This document shows positions 25,053-32,660 of a stretch of 57,662 bases of DNA, piece by piece. A program made the position numbers and the translations under genes. The stretch covers positions 1 through 57,662 of the forward strand of contig CAYTGR010000031.1 in NCBI GenBank assembly GCA_964437445.1, given 5' to 3'. The notes beneath the pieces are model-generated. The model was given only the letters and a program-made list of their open reading frames with translations. It was not told the DNA's origin and searched no databases. This stretch comes from CAYTGR01 sp964437445. Lineage in GTDB: Bacteria > Chloroflexota > Anaerolineae > B4-G1 > SLSP01. Position 1 is the first letter of the stretch. Each line of letters opens with the position of its first letter.

Positions 25053-25104
25053 TCGGACCCCGGACGACAGACCAAGATGGGACGCCCTGGGCAGCGCGGA
25101 CCTC

Positions 25105-25148
25105 GCCACCGGCGTGACCGGGCCCCGGCTCGGCCGGTGGCTATTTTT
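25105..25148 (+). terminator. Intrinsic terminator after the 785-aa TPR gene
   Basis: GCCACCGGC (25105-25113) pairs with GCCGGTGGC (25133-25141), with a further inner CCGG pairing, followed by TATTTTT. It closes the TPR gene transcript. Confidence 0.82.
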
Positions 25149-25157
25149 CGCTTGAGT

Positions 25158-25206
25158 GCTGCGCTTCAGCGCGGCGGAGACGGCGCTAAAGCGCCTCACT
25201 AACAAC
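25158..25206 (+). repeat. Dispersed palindromic repeat, copy 2
   Basis: GCGCTTCAGCGC, a short spacer and GGCGCTAAAGCGCCTCACTA (25182-25201) form two adjacent palindromes upstream of the CoA-binding protein gene. The 20-base core segment is identical to 46407-46426. Confidence 0.85.
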
Positions 25207-25227
25207 ATTAACGTTTAAGGAGAACCT

Positions 25228-25680
25228 ATGACCACTCAAGCTGCCGTGGAAGGCTTTCTGGCCCAGCGCACGCTGGCCGTTGTCGGCGTCTCCCGCAACC
25301 CCCAGAAGTTCGGGAACACGCTGTACCGGGAACTCAAAAAGCGGGGCTACCGCGTTTTCCCCATCAATGCCCACGCCGAGAGCGTGGAGGGCGACCGCTG
25401 CTATCCGAATCTCAGCGCGCTCCCGGAGCCGGTCGGCGGCGTGCTCATCAACGTGCCGCCGGCCCAGAGCGAGCAAATCGTGCAGGAAGCCGCGACCGCC
25501 GGCATCCACTGGGTCTGGCTGCAACAGGGAGCGCAATCCGAGGCCGCCGTCCGCTTCTGCGAGGCGCAAGGGCTCAACGTGGTGGCCGGCGAGTGTCTCT
25601 TCATGTTCCTGCAACCGATGGATTTCTTCCACAAGCCCCATCGCTGGCTCTGGCGGCTGTTGGGCAAGCTACCCAAATAG
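25228..25680 (+). CDS. YccU-type CoA-binding protein
   Basis: The 150-residue single-domain protein has L-A-V-V-G-V-S-R-N-P-Q-K-F-G-N, then G-Y-R-V-F-P-I-N, then V-L-I-N-V-P-P and W-L-Q-Q-G. This is the CoA-binding Rossmann fold shared with the alpha subunit of succinyl-CoA synthetase and ADP-forming ligases. Stand-alone members bind CoA; their physiological role is not settled. AAGGAG lies seven bases upstream of ATG. It stands alone, convergent with the following Fix operon. Confidence 0.9.
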   Translation: MTTQAAVEGFLAQRTLAVVGVSRNPQKFGNTLYRELKKRGYRVFPINAHAESVEGDRCYPNLSALPEPVGGVLINVPPAQSEQIVQEAATAGIHWVWLQQGAQSEAAVRFCEAQGLNVVAGECLFMFLQPMDFFHKPHRWLWRLLGKLPK

Positions 25681-25700
25681 GATTCCCCGTTCTTGCAACC

Positions 25701-25712
25701 GCGCTCAAGCGC
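25701..25712. repeat. Small GCGCT-AAGCGC palindrome
   Basis: GCGCTCAAGCGC is a short relative of the GGCGCT-AGCGCC palindromes, located after the CoA-binding protein gene. A similar GGCGCTTGAGCGCC lies at 9539-9552 between the aminotransferase and Uma2 genes. Confidence 0.5.
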
Positions 25713-25751
25713 GCGACTATGGGCCTGTTTTCATCATCATGATGAAATCAG

Positions 25752-25783
25752 CGGCCCCCGGAACTTAAGAGCTCCGGGGGCCG
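25752..25783 (-). terminator. Hairpin at the end of the first Fix operon
   Basis: CGGCCCCCGGA (25752-25762) pairs with TCCGGGGGCCG (25773-25783), an 11-bp very GC-rich stem. It lies between convergent genes. A real U tract is missing on either side (CTGATTTC on the minus strand), so termination efficiency is uncertain. Confidence 0.55.
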
Positions 25784-25840
25784 GTAACTTTGATGTCCTG
25801 AAAGACCGTCGGCTATTTACAAACTGAAGGCCGGTCTACC

Positions 25841-26185
25841 CTACCCGAACTTGTACGCCACGCCGTAGCCACCGCGCGGCAGAACCCAGCCGATGTTCTG
25901 GTAGGGGCAGCCGACCCGGCAGCTGCCACACTCCACACAGGCCTGGTACCCCACCTGAATTTTGCCATCGGCGGCCAGCTGGTAAACCCCCACCGGGCAG
26001 AAGGTGGTGCAGGGCTTGTACTGGCAGCGGGCGCACACCGCATGGTCTTTGATCCAGAGATGCGCCTTTTCCTCATCCACGAAATACTTCAACGTCATCA
26101 GCAGGTCATCCACATACACCTGCGGCAACGTGGCGCGCAGCTCCGGCGCTAACTCTTTGGCCTCAAAAGCCTCGCCCATTTTCAT
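25841..26185 (-). CDS. fixX: FixX-like ferredoxin (set 1)
   Basis: The 114-residue iron-sulfur protein has C-x2-C-x4-C-x3-C-P (C-A-R-C to C-P-V-G-V-Y) near residues 50-63 and C-V-E-C-G-S-C-R-V-G-C-P near 85-96. That is enough Cys for two [4Fe-4S] clusters. The family end P-R-G-G-Y-G-V-A-Y-K-F-G is intact. It carries electrons between FixC and a ferredoxin-level or quinone partner. Compared with typical FixX it has about 20 extra N-terminal residues (A-P-E-L-R-A-T-L-P-Q-V-Y). Its ATG overlaps the fixC stop (ATGA), which fixes the start at 26185. Confidence 0.9.
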   Translation of the reverse strand: MKMGEAFEAKELAPELRATLPQVYVDDLLMTLKYFVDEEKAHLWIKDHAVCARCQYKPCTTFCPVGVYQLAADGKIQVGYQACVECGSCRVGCPYQNIGWVLPRGGYGVAYKFG

Positions 26186-27558
26186 TTCTCACCACCTCCC
26201 TTGAAGATGGAGCGCATCACCGCCCCTCGCATCGACGAGATCGCGCCGATGGAATTCCCCATCGCCATCAGATCGCCCACGGCCTTGAGCACCGGCCGCC
26301 GTTGAGCCAGCGCGTCCACCATGTCTGTGAAGAGCTCCTTCTTGGGTCGCCCGTAGGCGGAGAAGAAAAGCCCTAACGCATCGTTGAGGAAGGCCGGATA
26401 GACCGCCATGAACTCCGGGTGCGTCTCCAGGAAGTGGGAGAAGCCCCGATACTGCTGCAAATCCTGGAGCAGGAAGCAGCTGCGCAGCTTCTGCTCATAG
26501 AGCGCCAGCGTCTGCTCCGAAAAATCACCCTTGCGGTGCGCCTCAATCGCCGTCTCCGCCGCTAAGCGGCCGGCCACCAGCGCCATGTTCGTCCCTTCCC
26601 AGTGCAGCGCGTTGACCATGCTGGCCGCATCGCCGGCCACCAGCGCCCCATCGGTGTAGAGCCGGGGCATCGTGCTGTAACCGCCCTCCGGGATCAGGTG
26701 GCCGCCGTATTCCATCAGCTGGCCGCCGGCCACTAAGGGGGCGATCGCCGGATGCTGGAGATACCGTTGCAGCAGATCATACGGCTTGACGCGGTACTCC
26801 GCCAGCGACTCCAGCATCACCCCCAGCCCCACCGAGACCGAGGTCTTATTCGTGTACACAAACCCCATCCCCGGCAGCCCCAGGGAGACGTCGCCCAGCA
26901 CCGAGACCGCCACGCCCTGGGTATCATCTTTGAGCCCAAAGCGGGCATGGATGGCATCCATCGGCAGTGAGATCACCTGCTTGAACGCCAGCGCCACATT
27001 GATCGGGTCCAGGTCGCGCTGGGCCAGCCCCAGCTTCTGGGCCAGCAGGTTGTTGACACCTTCGCAGATAATCACCACCGGCGCGTAGACCTCACCCTGC
27101 GGCCGGTCGGTCACCACCCCGATCACCCGGCCGTCCGGCTTACGGATGAAATCCACCACCGTCGTTTTGGGGATCAGCAGCGCGCCGGCCTCCTGCGCCT
27201 GCCGCGCCCACCAGGGATCAAACTGCGCCCGCAGCGTGGTGTAGGCATCGGCCGGGTCTTTCTTGAGATGGCCGCCCTGGACGGTCATTTTGACCAGGCC
27301 ATCAGGGCTGAGGAACCAGAAGCCGGCCTCGGTCACCGGCCGCTCAAAGGGAGGACGGCGGTTCATAAAATCGGGCAACACCTCCGCCAGCGCATGGGTG
27401 TAAATGGCCCCGCCGAAGTAGTTCTTGCCACCGGCCTCACGGCCCCGTTCAATCAACGCCGTTTTCAGGCCGGCGCGCGCCAGCACCATGGCCGCCGCTG
27501 AACCGGCCAGCCCGGCGCCGACCACAATCGCATCAAATTGGAGTCTGGTATCACTCAT
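26182..27558 (-). CDS. fixC: FixC-like ETF:quinone oxidoreductase flavoprotein (set 1)
   Basis: The 458-residue FAD protein begins D-A-I-V-V-G-A-G-L-A-G-S-A-A-A-M-V-L-A-R-A-G and has Y-T-D-G-A-L-V-A-G-D-A-A-S-M-V-N near residue 300, the second FAD-binding motif of the FixC/ETF-QO family. It accepts electrons from EtfAB and passes them to the quinone pool. The start at 27558 has AAGGAGC seven bases upstream; an earlier in-frame ATG overlaps etfA and is not preceded by a good site. The order etfB-etfA-fixC-fixX with overlaps or very short gaps indicates one complex. Confidence 0.92.
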   Translation of the reverse strand: MSDTRLQFDAIVVGAGLAGSAAAMVLARAGLKTALIERGREAGGKNYFGGAIYTHALAEVLPDFMNRRPPFERPVTEAGFWFLSPDGLVKMTVQGGHLKKDPADAYTTLRAQFDPWWARQAQEAGALLIPKTTVVDFIRKPDGRVIGVVTDRPQGEVYAPVVIICEGVNNLLAQKLGLAQRDLDPINVALAFKQVISLPMDAIHARFGLKDDTQGVAVSVLGDVSLGLPGMGFVYTNKTSVSVGLGVMLESLAEYRVKPYDLLQRYLQHPAIAPLVAGGQLMEYGGHLIPEGGYSTMPRLYTDGALVAGDAASMVNALHWEGTNMALVAGRLAAETAIEAHRKGDFSEQTLALYEQKLRSCFLLQDLQQYRGFSHFLETHPEFMAVYPAFLNDALGLFFSAYGRPKKELFTDMVDALAQRRPVLKAVGDLMAMGNSIGAISSMRGAVMRSIFKGGGEK

Positions 27559-27568
27559 GGGTAGCTCC

Positions 27569-28603
27569 TTATGCCTGCTTGAGCGCCTTGACCTGCTCAA
27601 TCATCGCCGGGATGACCTGGTAGAGATCCCCCACAATGCCAATATCGGCCACCTCAAAGATCGGGGCCTTCGGATCGTTGTTGATCGCCAGGATGAAATC
27701 CGCGCCCTGCATCCCGACTTTGTGTTGCAGCGCGCCGGAGATGCCCGCCGCGATGTAGAGCTTGGGCCGCACCGTCTTACCGGTCTGCCCGACCTGGTGG
27801 GCGTAGCTGATCCAGCCGGCATCCACGCAGGGGCGCGACGCACCGACGACCCCGCCCAGCAGATCGGCGAGCTCCTGGAGCAGTTTGAAGCCATCGGGGC
27901 CGCCCAGGCCGCGCCCGCCGGAGACGATCACATCGGCGTATTCAATCGCCACCGCTTCCCCCTGCCCCCGGATCAGTTCCCGAATGAGGGCGCGGGCATC
28001 GGCTTCGGTTGCCACCACCCGCGACCGCACAATCTCACCGTGCGCTTCGGGGCTGCGCGGCGGTGTGGGGAAGACACGCGGTCGCACGCTTGACATCTGC
28101 GGCAGACGATCGCGGCAGACAATCGTCGCCAGGATGTTGCCGCCGAAGGCCGGACGGGTCATCAGCAGCACCTTGCGCGCTGCCCCCTTGATTTCGCTCA
28201 TCTGCAACTGCGTGCAGTCAGCGGTCAGGCCGGTGCGCAGCGCCGTCGCCACCGCGCCGGCCAGATCGCGCCCTAAGGTCGTCGCGCCGATCAGGAAGAC
28301 CTCCGGCTTATGCTCCTGCACCAGCGCCGCGATGCTCTTGTAGTAGGGCGCATTGCGATAATGCTGCAAGACCGGATCATCCAGCAGGTAGACCCGATCC
28401 GCGCCGTAGTGCAGGGCCTCCTGGGCCACGGCCTCCACCTGATAGCCCAACAGGACGCCTTCCACAGCCACCTCATCGTTGGCCACCCGGGCCTCTTCTT
28501 CCACCTGCGAGGCCAGGGAACGGGCCACACCCAGCAGTTCCCAGGAGACCGGATGGACCTTGCCCTCTTCCTGCTCAATGAAAACCCAGAACCGGCGTGT
28601 CAT
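27569..28603 (-). CDS. etfA: Electron transfer flavoprotein alpha subunit (set 1)
   Basis: The 344-residue protein has the EtfA/FixB C-terminal FAD domain: V-S-G-G-R-G-L-G-G-P-D-G-F, then S-R-P-C-V-D-A-G-W-I, Q-V-G-Q-T-G-K-T-V-R-P-K-L-Y and G-I-S-G-A-L-Q-H, ending in I-N-N-D-P-K-A-P-I-F. It binds FAD at the alpha site and shuttles electrons to FixC. The N-terminal domain has the expected length. Its ATG overlaps the etfB stop as ATGA. The full set with FixCX is the composition of confirmed electron-bifurcating ETFs, though residues that decide bifurcation cannot be proved by eye. Confidence 0.94.
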   Translation of the reverse strand: MTRRFWVFIEQEEGKVHPVSWELLGVARSLASQVEEEARVANDEVAVEGVLLGYQVEAVAQEALHYGADRVYLLDDPVLQHYRNAPYYKSIAALVQEHKPEVFLIGATTLGRDLAGAVATALRTGLTADCTQLQMSEIKGAARKVLLMTRPAFGGNILATIVCRDRLPQMSSVRPRVFPTPPRSPEAHGEIVRSRVVATEADARALIRELIRGQGEAVAIEYADVIVSGGRGLGGPDGFKLLQELADLLGGVVGASRPCVDAGWISYAHQVGQTGKTVRPKLYIAAGISGALQHKVGMQGADFILAINNDPKAPIFEVADIGIVGDLYQVIPAMIEQVKALKQA

Positions 28604-29439
28604 TGTCCACCTCCCAAAACCTGTTGCAGGATGCCGGCCGCCCGGGCCTTCTCCAGCGCCGTCTTGACAGCGGCCTCCACCCCCACCTCGCGGGCGTTGA
28701 CCGTGCCACCGCCCTGGCGCAACGAGGGCGTATCCTGTTTGTAGACGACCGTGGGTGAGCCTTTGACGCCAATCTGCGCCGCATCAAACTGCGCCGGTCC
28801 CTCAGCCGTGTTCCAAACGTCAGGCTGATAGGTCAATGAGCGCACCAGATCGGGCAGCGGCGCAAAGGGGATCTCGGCGATCTCCTTTTCGCAGGTGAGC
28901 AGCGCCGGCAGGGGCACATCAATCACCTCTACCCAGCGCTCGGTCTTGCGCTCCACCACAATCCGCCGGGCCGCCAGGTCCACCTCGCGCACTTTGACCA
29001 CATAGGTAATCACCGGCACATCCAGGCGGACCCCCACTCCCGGCCCGACCTGCGCCGTGTCGCCGTCAATTGCCTGCTTGCCGAACAGGATCAGATCCAC
29101 CGGCTCTTCCCGTTGGAGCGCCTCAATCGTGCTCGCCAGCACATAGGAAGTCGCCAGCGTATCCGCGCCGGCAAACTTACGATCTGAGAGCAAAATCCCC
29201 CGGTCGGCGCCCAGCTCCACCGCCTCCCGCAACGAGGCCACAAACGAGGATGGCCCCATCGTGATCACCGTCACCGTGCCCCCATACTGCCGCTTGAGCG
29301 CCACCGCCGCCGCCAGCGCGTGGGCGTCGTAGGGGTTCATGATCGCCGGCACCCCCTCCCGCACCAGGTTCCCGGTTTCGGGATCAATGCGGATGTTGGT
29401 GGTGTCCGGCACTTGCTTGATCGCCACTACGATGTGCAA
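28600..29439 (-). CDS. etfB: Electron transfer flavoprotein beta subunit (set 1)
   Basis: The 279-residue protein starts I-V-V-A-I-K-Q-V-P-D-T-T-N-I-R-I-D and has N-P-Y-D-A-H-A-L-A-A-A near residue 35 and G-K-Q-A-I-D-G-D-T-A-Q-V-G-P near residue 120, diagnostic of EtfB/FixA. It would bind AMP or, in bifurcating types, a second FAD. I propose TTG at 29439 as start: AGGAGGTG precedes it and the conserved first strand begins there. The ATG 39 bases upstream would add an unrelated stretch. This is the first gene of the operon. Confidence 0.93.
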   Translation of the reverse strand: MHIVVAIKQVPDTTNIRIDPETGNLVREGVPAIMNPYDAHALAAAVALKRQYGGTVTVITMGPSSFVASLREAVELGADRGILLSDRKFAGADTLATSYVLASTIEALQREEPVDLILFGKQAIDGDTAQVGPGVGVRLDVPVITYVVKVREVDLAARRIVVERKTERWVEVIDVPLPALLTCEKEIAEIPFAPLPDLVRSLTYQPDVWNTAEGPAQFDAAQIGVKGSPTVVYKQDTPSLRQGGGTVNAREVGVEAAVKTALEKARAAGILQQVLGGGQ

Positions 29440-29645
29440 CCTACACCTCCTGTTAAGAATAAAAGACGGATAAGTCAATAAGCCTGGTCACTGTACAGAT
29501 TCCAGGACGAGGGTGCTGGTAAAGTGAGAGGGTTAATCATTGCTGATGCTACCTCAGACCAACAGATATTGTAAGTCAGATTTTAGAATCCGCAAGGGAA
29601 TATCTTCAAACGTTGGCCTGTAGTTCGTCACTTACCACCCGCCTC

Positions 29646-29673
29646 TTGCCCTCTGCCCCAATTTGTTTATAAT
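29646..29673 (+). promoter_or_regulatory. Promoter of the zinc-ribbon/CpsCD operon
   Basis: TTGCCC (29646-29651), 16 bases, then TATAAT (29668-29673). The expected transcript start is about 15 bases before the ATG at 29696, with GCAGGAGGG between. Confidence 0.75.
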
Positions 29674-29695
29674 GGCCTGCATTGCAGGAGGGACT

Positions 29696-29992
29696 ATGCC
29701 GGCATATCGTAAAGCCAGCATCCGGGAATTGGCCTCGGATACTTATGAAGTGGGGGGCTATGTACTCCAGGGCACGTTGCAGCGCGGCCCCGAAGGACAG
29801 TGGCTATTGGATAAGACCGCGCTGGACGATTGGCTTAACCGTCACGTCGGACAGGAAGTGGTGATGTTGCTTATCCCCTGGGAAAGTGAGCAGGTGATGG
29901 AGACCCGGATCTGCCAGGTCTGCGGCCGTGAATTTGTCGGCCTGGAGTGCCCCACCTGTCGAGAAGCACGTATTCGCTTGCGAGGAAGGTAA
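29696..29992 (+). CDS. Small zinc-ribbon protein, unknown function
   Basis: The 98-residue product has a first domain (R-K-A-S-I-R-E-L-A-S-D-T-Y-E-V-G-G-Y) that looks like a compact beta-rich fold. The end carries C-Q-V-C-G-R-E-F-V-G-L-E-C-P-T-C, a two-CxxC zinc knuckle, followed by R-I-R-L-R-G-R. I do not recognise the family. The basic tail and zinc ribbon would fit nucleic-acid or protein binding. AGGAGGG lies four bases before the ATG, and an upstream in-frame ATG precedes the promoter and cannot be used. The Wzz-like gene follows after 11 bases, so it may be regulatory for, or merely co-transcribed with, the CpsCD pair. Confidence 0.75.
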   Translation: MPAYRKASIRELASDTYEVGGYVLQGTLQRGPEGQWLLDKTALDDWLNRHVGQEVVMLLIPWESEQVMETRICQVCGREFVGLECPTCREARIRLRGR

Positions 29993-30003
29993 AAAGAAAC
30001 CCC

Positions 30004-30657
30004 ATGACGATTCAAGATTACTTCCGAATTTTGCGCCAACGCGGGTGGATCATTTTGCTGGCGGCCTTGGTGACCGCGGCCAGTGCCTTTGGCTTTAGCA
30101 AATTGCAAACCCCCGTCTACCGTTCCAGCATCCAGGTGCTCATCAAACCGGCCCGCGCCGACTATGGCCTGACGCAGACGGCGGTGATGCTGCTGCGCTC
30201 TTACGTCTCCCGCATGTGGACGCGCGATCGCGCCCAGGAAGTCATTGATAGCTTAGGCCTGATGAAAGGGGCCGAAGAGCTCAAAGGGGACGTCACCATC
30301 GCCTCGGATAACTCGCGCATGGTCATCCAGATTGACGTGGACGATTATGACGGCGAGCAGGCCAACCGGATCGCCAAACAGTGGGCCACCTTGCTGGTCC
30401 AGTGGCGCGACAGCGAGAACCAGCTGCAACAAAAAGAGGATCGCGTCTACGCGGAGATCCTGGAAGAGCCCTCCTACCACACGCTGCGCCCCAAAACCTT
30501 GATCAACACCGCGGCCGGCGGCGTCTTCGGGCTGGTATTGGGGACCCTGATCGTCCTGGGCCTGGAATGGGCCGAAGCCGGTCTGATCCGCCTGCCGCGT
30601 GAACTGGAACGCGATCTGGGCCTGACGGTGCTGGGCACCATCCCGCCGCAGCCTTAG
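30004..30657 (+). CDS. Wzz/CpsC-like polysaccharide chain-length protein
   Basis: The 217-residue protein begins M-T-I-Q-D-Y-F-R-I-L-R-Q-R-G-W-I-I-L-L-A-A-L-V, an N-terminal juxtamembrane segment and first membrane helix (about residues 13-33) typical of Wzz/YveK. It has an extracytoplasmic middle and a second helix near residues 170-190 (F-G-L-V-L-G-T-L-I-V-L-G-L). Such proteins control polymer length and activate a partner BY-kinase. The kinase-like gene follows, as in Gram-positive CpsC-CpsD pairs. No Pro-rich motif is seen before helix 2 beyond L-R-P-K-T-L. The start is at 30004, where the family sequence begins. Confidence 0.87.
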   Translation: MTIQDYFRILRQRGWIILLAALVTAASAFGFSKLQTPVYRSSIQVLIKPARADYGLTQTAVMLLRSYVSRMWTRDRAQEVIDSLGLMKGAEELKGDVTIASDNSRMVIQIDVDDYDGEQANRIAKQWATLLVQWRDSENQLQQKEDRVYAEILEEPSYHTLRPKTLINTAAGGVFGLVLGTLIVLGLEWAEAGLIRLPRELERDLGLTVLGTIPPQP

Positions 30658-30715
30658 CGCGGGAAAGATCAGCGCCCACTTTCCCCTTGATCCATTGATT
30701 GCACGAGGTATCTGC

Positions 30716-31372
30716 ATGGAAAAAACTGACCTGGTCACCCTCTCACATCCCCGGTCCCCGGCTGCGGAAGCTTACCGCGCGCTGCGGGTCAACCTGACCT
30801 TTGCCAGCCTGGATAAGTCCCTGGAAACGCTGGTGGTCTCTACGCCGGAGGTGGAGCCGGCCAAGTCTCACGTGGCGGCCAACCTGGCGATCGTGATGGC
30901 GCAGGCCGAACAGCGGGTCGTGCTGGTAGACGCCGACCTCCGCCGTCCCCACCTGCACGAGCTTTTCGGCTGTCCCTCAGAACCGGGACTCACCTCGGTC
31001 ATCCTGAACCGGGAGGCCCAACGGGAACTGCCGCTGGTGGAGACCGGGATTCCCGGCCTGCAGCTCCTACCCAGCGGGGCATTGCCCCCCAACCCGGCCG
31101 ACATCCTGGGGTCACGCAAGATGGAGCAGGTCCTGGCGGCCCTGAAGGAGCGCGCCGATGTGGTGATCCTGGACACACCGCCCGTGACCGTGGCCGTGGA
31201 TGCCGCCGTGCTGGCCGCCAAAACCGACGGCCTGTTGCTGGTCATTCGTTCCGGCCACACCCGGCGCGATGCCATCACCCAGGCGAAAGAGCTGCTGGAA
31301 CGCGGGCGGGTCCGGCTCCTGGGCGCCGTCCTCACCGACGCGCCGGAAGGCAAGCTGCTGACGGGATATTAG
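30716..31372 (+). CDS. CpsD/CapB-like BY-kinase homologue with altered P-loop
   Basis: The 218-residue protein resembles CpsD/YwqD tyrosine kinases. It has R-S-P-A-A-E-A-Y-R-A-L-R-V-N-L near residue 13, Walker A' V-V-L-V-D-A-D-L-R-R-P-H-L near 77 and Walker B V-V-I-L-D-T-P-P near 150. The Walker A position reads T-P-E-V-E-P-A-K-S-H-V instead of the usual P-G-E-G-K-S-T. Both glycines are replaced while Lys and Ser remain. Instead of a Tyr cluster at the C-terminus there is a single final Tyr (L-L-T-G-Y). It may be a weak or inactive kinase serving as a partner for the Wzz-like protein. Confidence 0.83.
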   Translation: MEKTDLVTLSHPRSPAAEAYRALRVNLTFASLDKSLETLVVSTPEVEPAKSHVAANLAIVMAQAEQRVVLVDADLRRPHLHELFGCPSEPGLTSVILNREAQRELPLVETGIPGLQLLPSGALPPNPADILGSRKMEQVLAALKERADVVILDTPPVTVAVDAAVLAAKTDGLLLVIRSGHTRRDAITQAKELLERGRVRLLGAVLTDAPEGKLLTGY

Positions 31373-31390
31373 CGGCCCGGCGTTCCAGAA

Positions 31391-31500
31391 AACTGTGAGC
31401 AGTGAGCAGAGAGCAGTAAGCGAGAGTAGTGAGCAGAGAGCAGAAAGTAGTGAGCAGAGACTTCTCATCACTGCTGCCTGCTGACTGCTCACTGCTAACT
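31391..31500. repeat. Long hairpin of 7-base units (AGCAGTG/AGCAGAG)
   Basis: The left part (31395-31460) repeats AGCAGTG/AGCAGAG-like units. The right part (31467-31499) carries their complement (CACTGCT, CTGACTGCTCACTGCT). They can fold into a long imperfect hairpin between the CpsD-like and RmlA-like genes. The same unit is used at 33396-33453. Confidence 0.88.
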
Positions 31501-31523
31501 CATTTCAAATTCAAGGAGTCACC

Positions 31524-32591
31524 ATGAAAGGTCTGATTCTCAGCGGCGGCAAGGGGACCCGGTTGTATCCCCTGACCTTCACCAGCGCCAAGCAGTTGAT
31601 CCCGGTGGCCAATAAGCCCATCCTCTTCCGGGTGATTGAGGCGATCCGCGATGCCGGCGTGACCGACATCGGCATCGTCGTGGGCGATACCGCCGAGGAA
31701 ATCAAGGCGGCGGTCGGCAACGGCAGCCGCTGGGGCGTCCAGATCACCTACATCCCCCAGCCGGCCCCCCTGGGATTGGCCCATGCGGTCAAAATCAGCC
31801 AGGATTTCCTGGGCGAGGAACGTTTTGTCATGTTCCTGGGCGATAACGTGATTCAGGGTGGCATCTCCCCCCTCATCCGCCAGTTCGCCGACTCCGATTG
31901 GAACTGCCAGATCGTCCTGACCGAGGTAAACCATCCCGAACAGTACGGCGTAGCGCAGCTAAACGAACAAGGGCGCATTGTCCGATTGATTGAAAAACCC
32001 AAGCAACCGCCCTCCAACCTGGCGCTGGTGGGGATTTACATGTTTGATGCCCACGTCTTCCAGGCCGTGAGCGCGATCAAACCCTCCTGGCGCGGCGAGT
32101 TGGAGATCACCGACGCGATCCAATGGCTGGTGGAACAAGGGCACGCAGTCTTCCCCTACATCCACAAGGGCTGGTGGATTGACACCGGCGCGCCGACGGC
32201 GATGCTGGAAGCCAACAGCCTGGTGCTGGAAGAACTGACCCCGTCCATTGAAGGCTACGTGGACCGGGCCTCCCAGGTGGATAGCCGCGTGACCATTGAA
32301 AAGGGCGCCGAGATCATCAACAGCGTCGTGCGGGGGCCGGCCATCATCGGGGAGAACACCCGCATCGTCAACTCCTACGTCGGCCCCTTCACCTCCATTT
32401 ACCACGATTGCGTCATTCAAGACAGCGAGATTGAGCATTCCATTGTGCTGGAACAGAGCATCCTGGAATCACTGCCGGCGCGGGTGCAGGACAGCCTGAT
32501 CGGACGGCGCGTGACCGTGCAACGCTCCCCCATCCGCCCCCAGGCGCTCAAATTGACGTTGGGCGACTACAGCCAGGTCGGGCTATTGTAG
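31524..32591 (+). CDS. Glucose-1-phosphate thymidylyltransferase, long form
   Basis: The 355-residue protein begins M-K-G-L-I-L-S-G-G-K-G-T-R-L-Y-P-L-T, with the signature P-loop. It has F-L-G-D-N-V-I-Q-G-G near residue 110, L-I-E-K-P-K-Q-P-P-S-N near 160 and G-W-W-I-D-T-G near 217. A left-handed beta-helix tail (about 245-340) is the mark of the long RmlA-like class found in antibiotic and archaeal pathways. It forms dTDP-glucose from dTTP and glucose 1-phosphate. No RmlB or RmlD lies beside it; those steps may be elsewhere. AAGGAG precedes ATG by eight bases. The nucleotide preference is inferred. Confidence 0.9.
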   Translation: MKGLILSGGKGTRLYPLTFTSAKQLIPVANKPILFRVIEAIRDAGVTDIGIVVGDTAEEIKAAVGNGSRWGVQITYIPQPAPLGLAHAVKISQDFLGEERFVMFLGDNVIQGGISPLIRQFADSDWNCQIVLTEVNHPEQYGVAQLNEQGRIVRLIEKPKQPPSNLALVGIYMFDAHVFQAVSAIKPSWRGELEITDAIQWLVEQGHAVFPYIHKGWWIDTGAPTAMLEANSLVLEELTPSIEGYVDRASQVDSRVTIEKGAEIINSVVRGPAIIGENTRIVNSYVGPFTSIYHDCVIQDSEIEHSIVLEQSILESLPARVQDSLIGRRVTVQRSPIRPQALKLTLGDYSQVGLL

Positions 32592-32630
32592 AATAACCCG
32601 GGTGGTTGCCCGTCCCCAGAGATCACGGAC

Positions 32631-32650
32631 GACTGACCACAGACCACCCA
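32631..32650. repeat. 7-base units (GACCACA/ACCACCC)
   Basis: GACTGACCACAGACCACCCA is the reverse complement type of the GTGGTCT arrays at 15080 and 36709. ACCACCC also matches GGGTGGT near 32600 as an inverted pair. It lies just upstream of rnc. Confidence 0.6.
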
Positions 32651-32660
32651 TGGCCCAACC

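Noticed and set aside
31391..31500. AGCAGTG hairpin as a transcription terminator of the CpsD-like gene
   Set aside because: The hairpin is long and imperfect and is not followed by a T tract; it belongs to the short-unit arrays instead.
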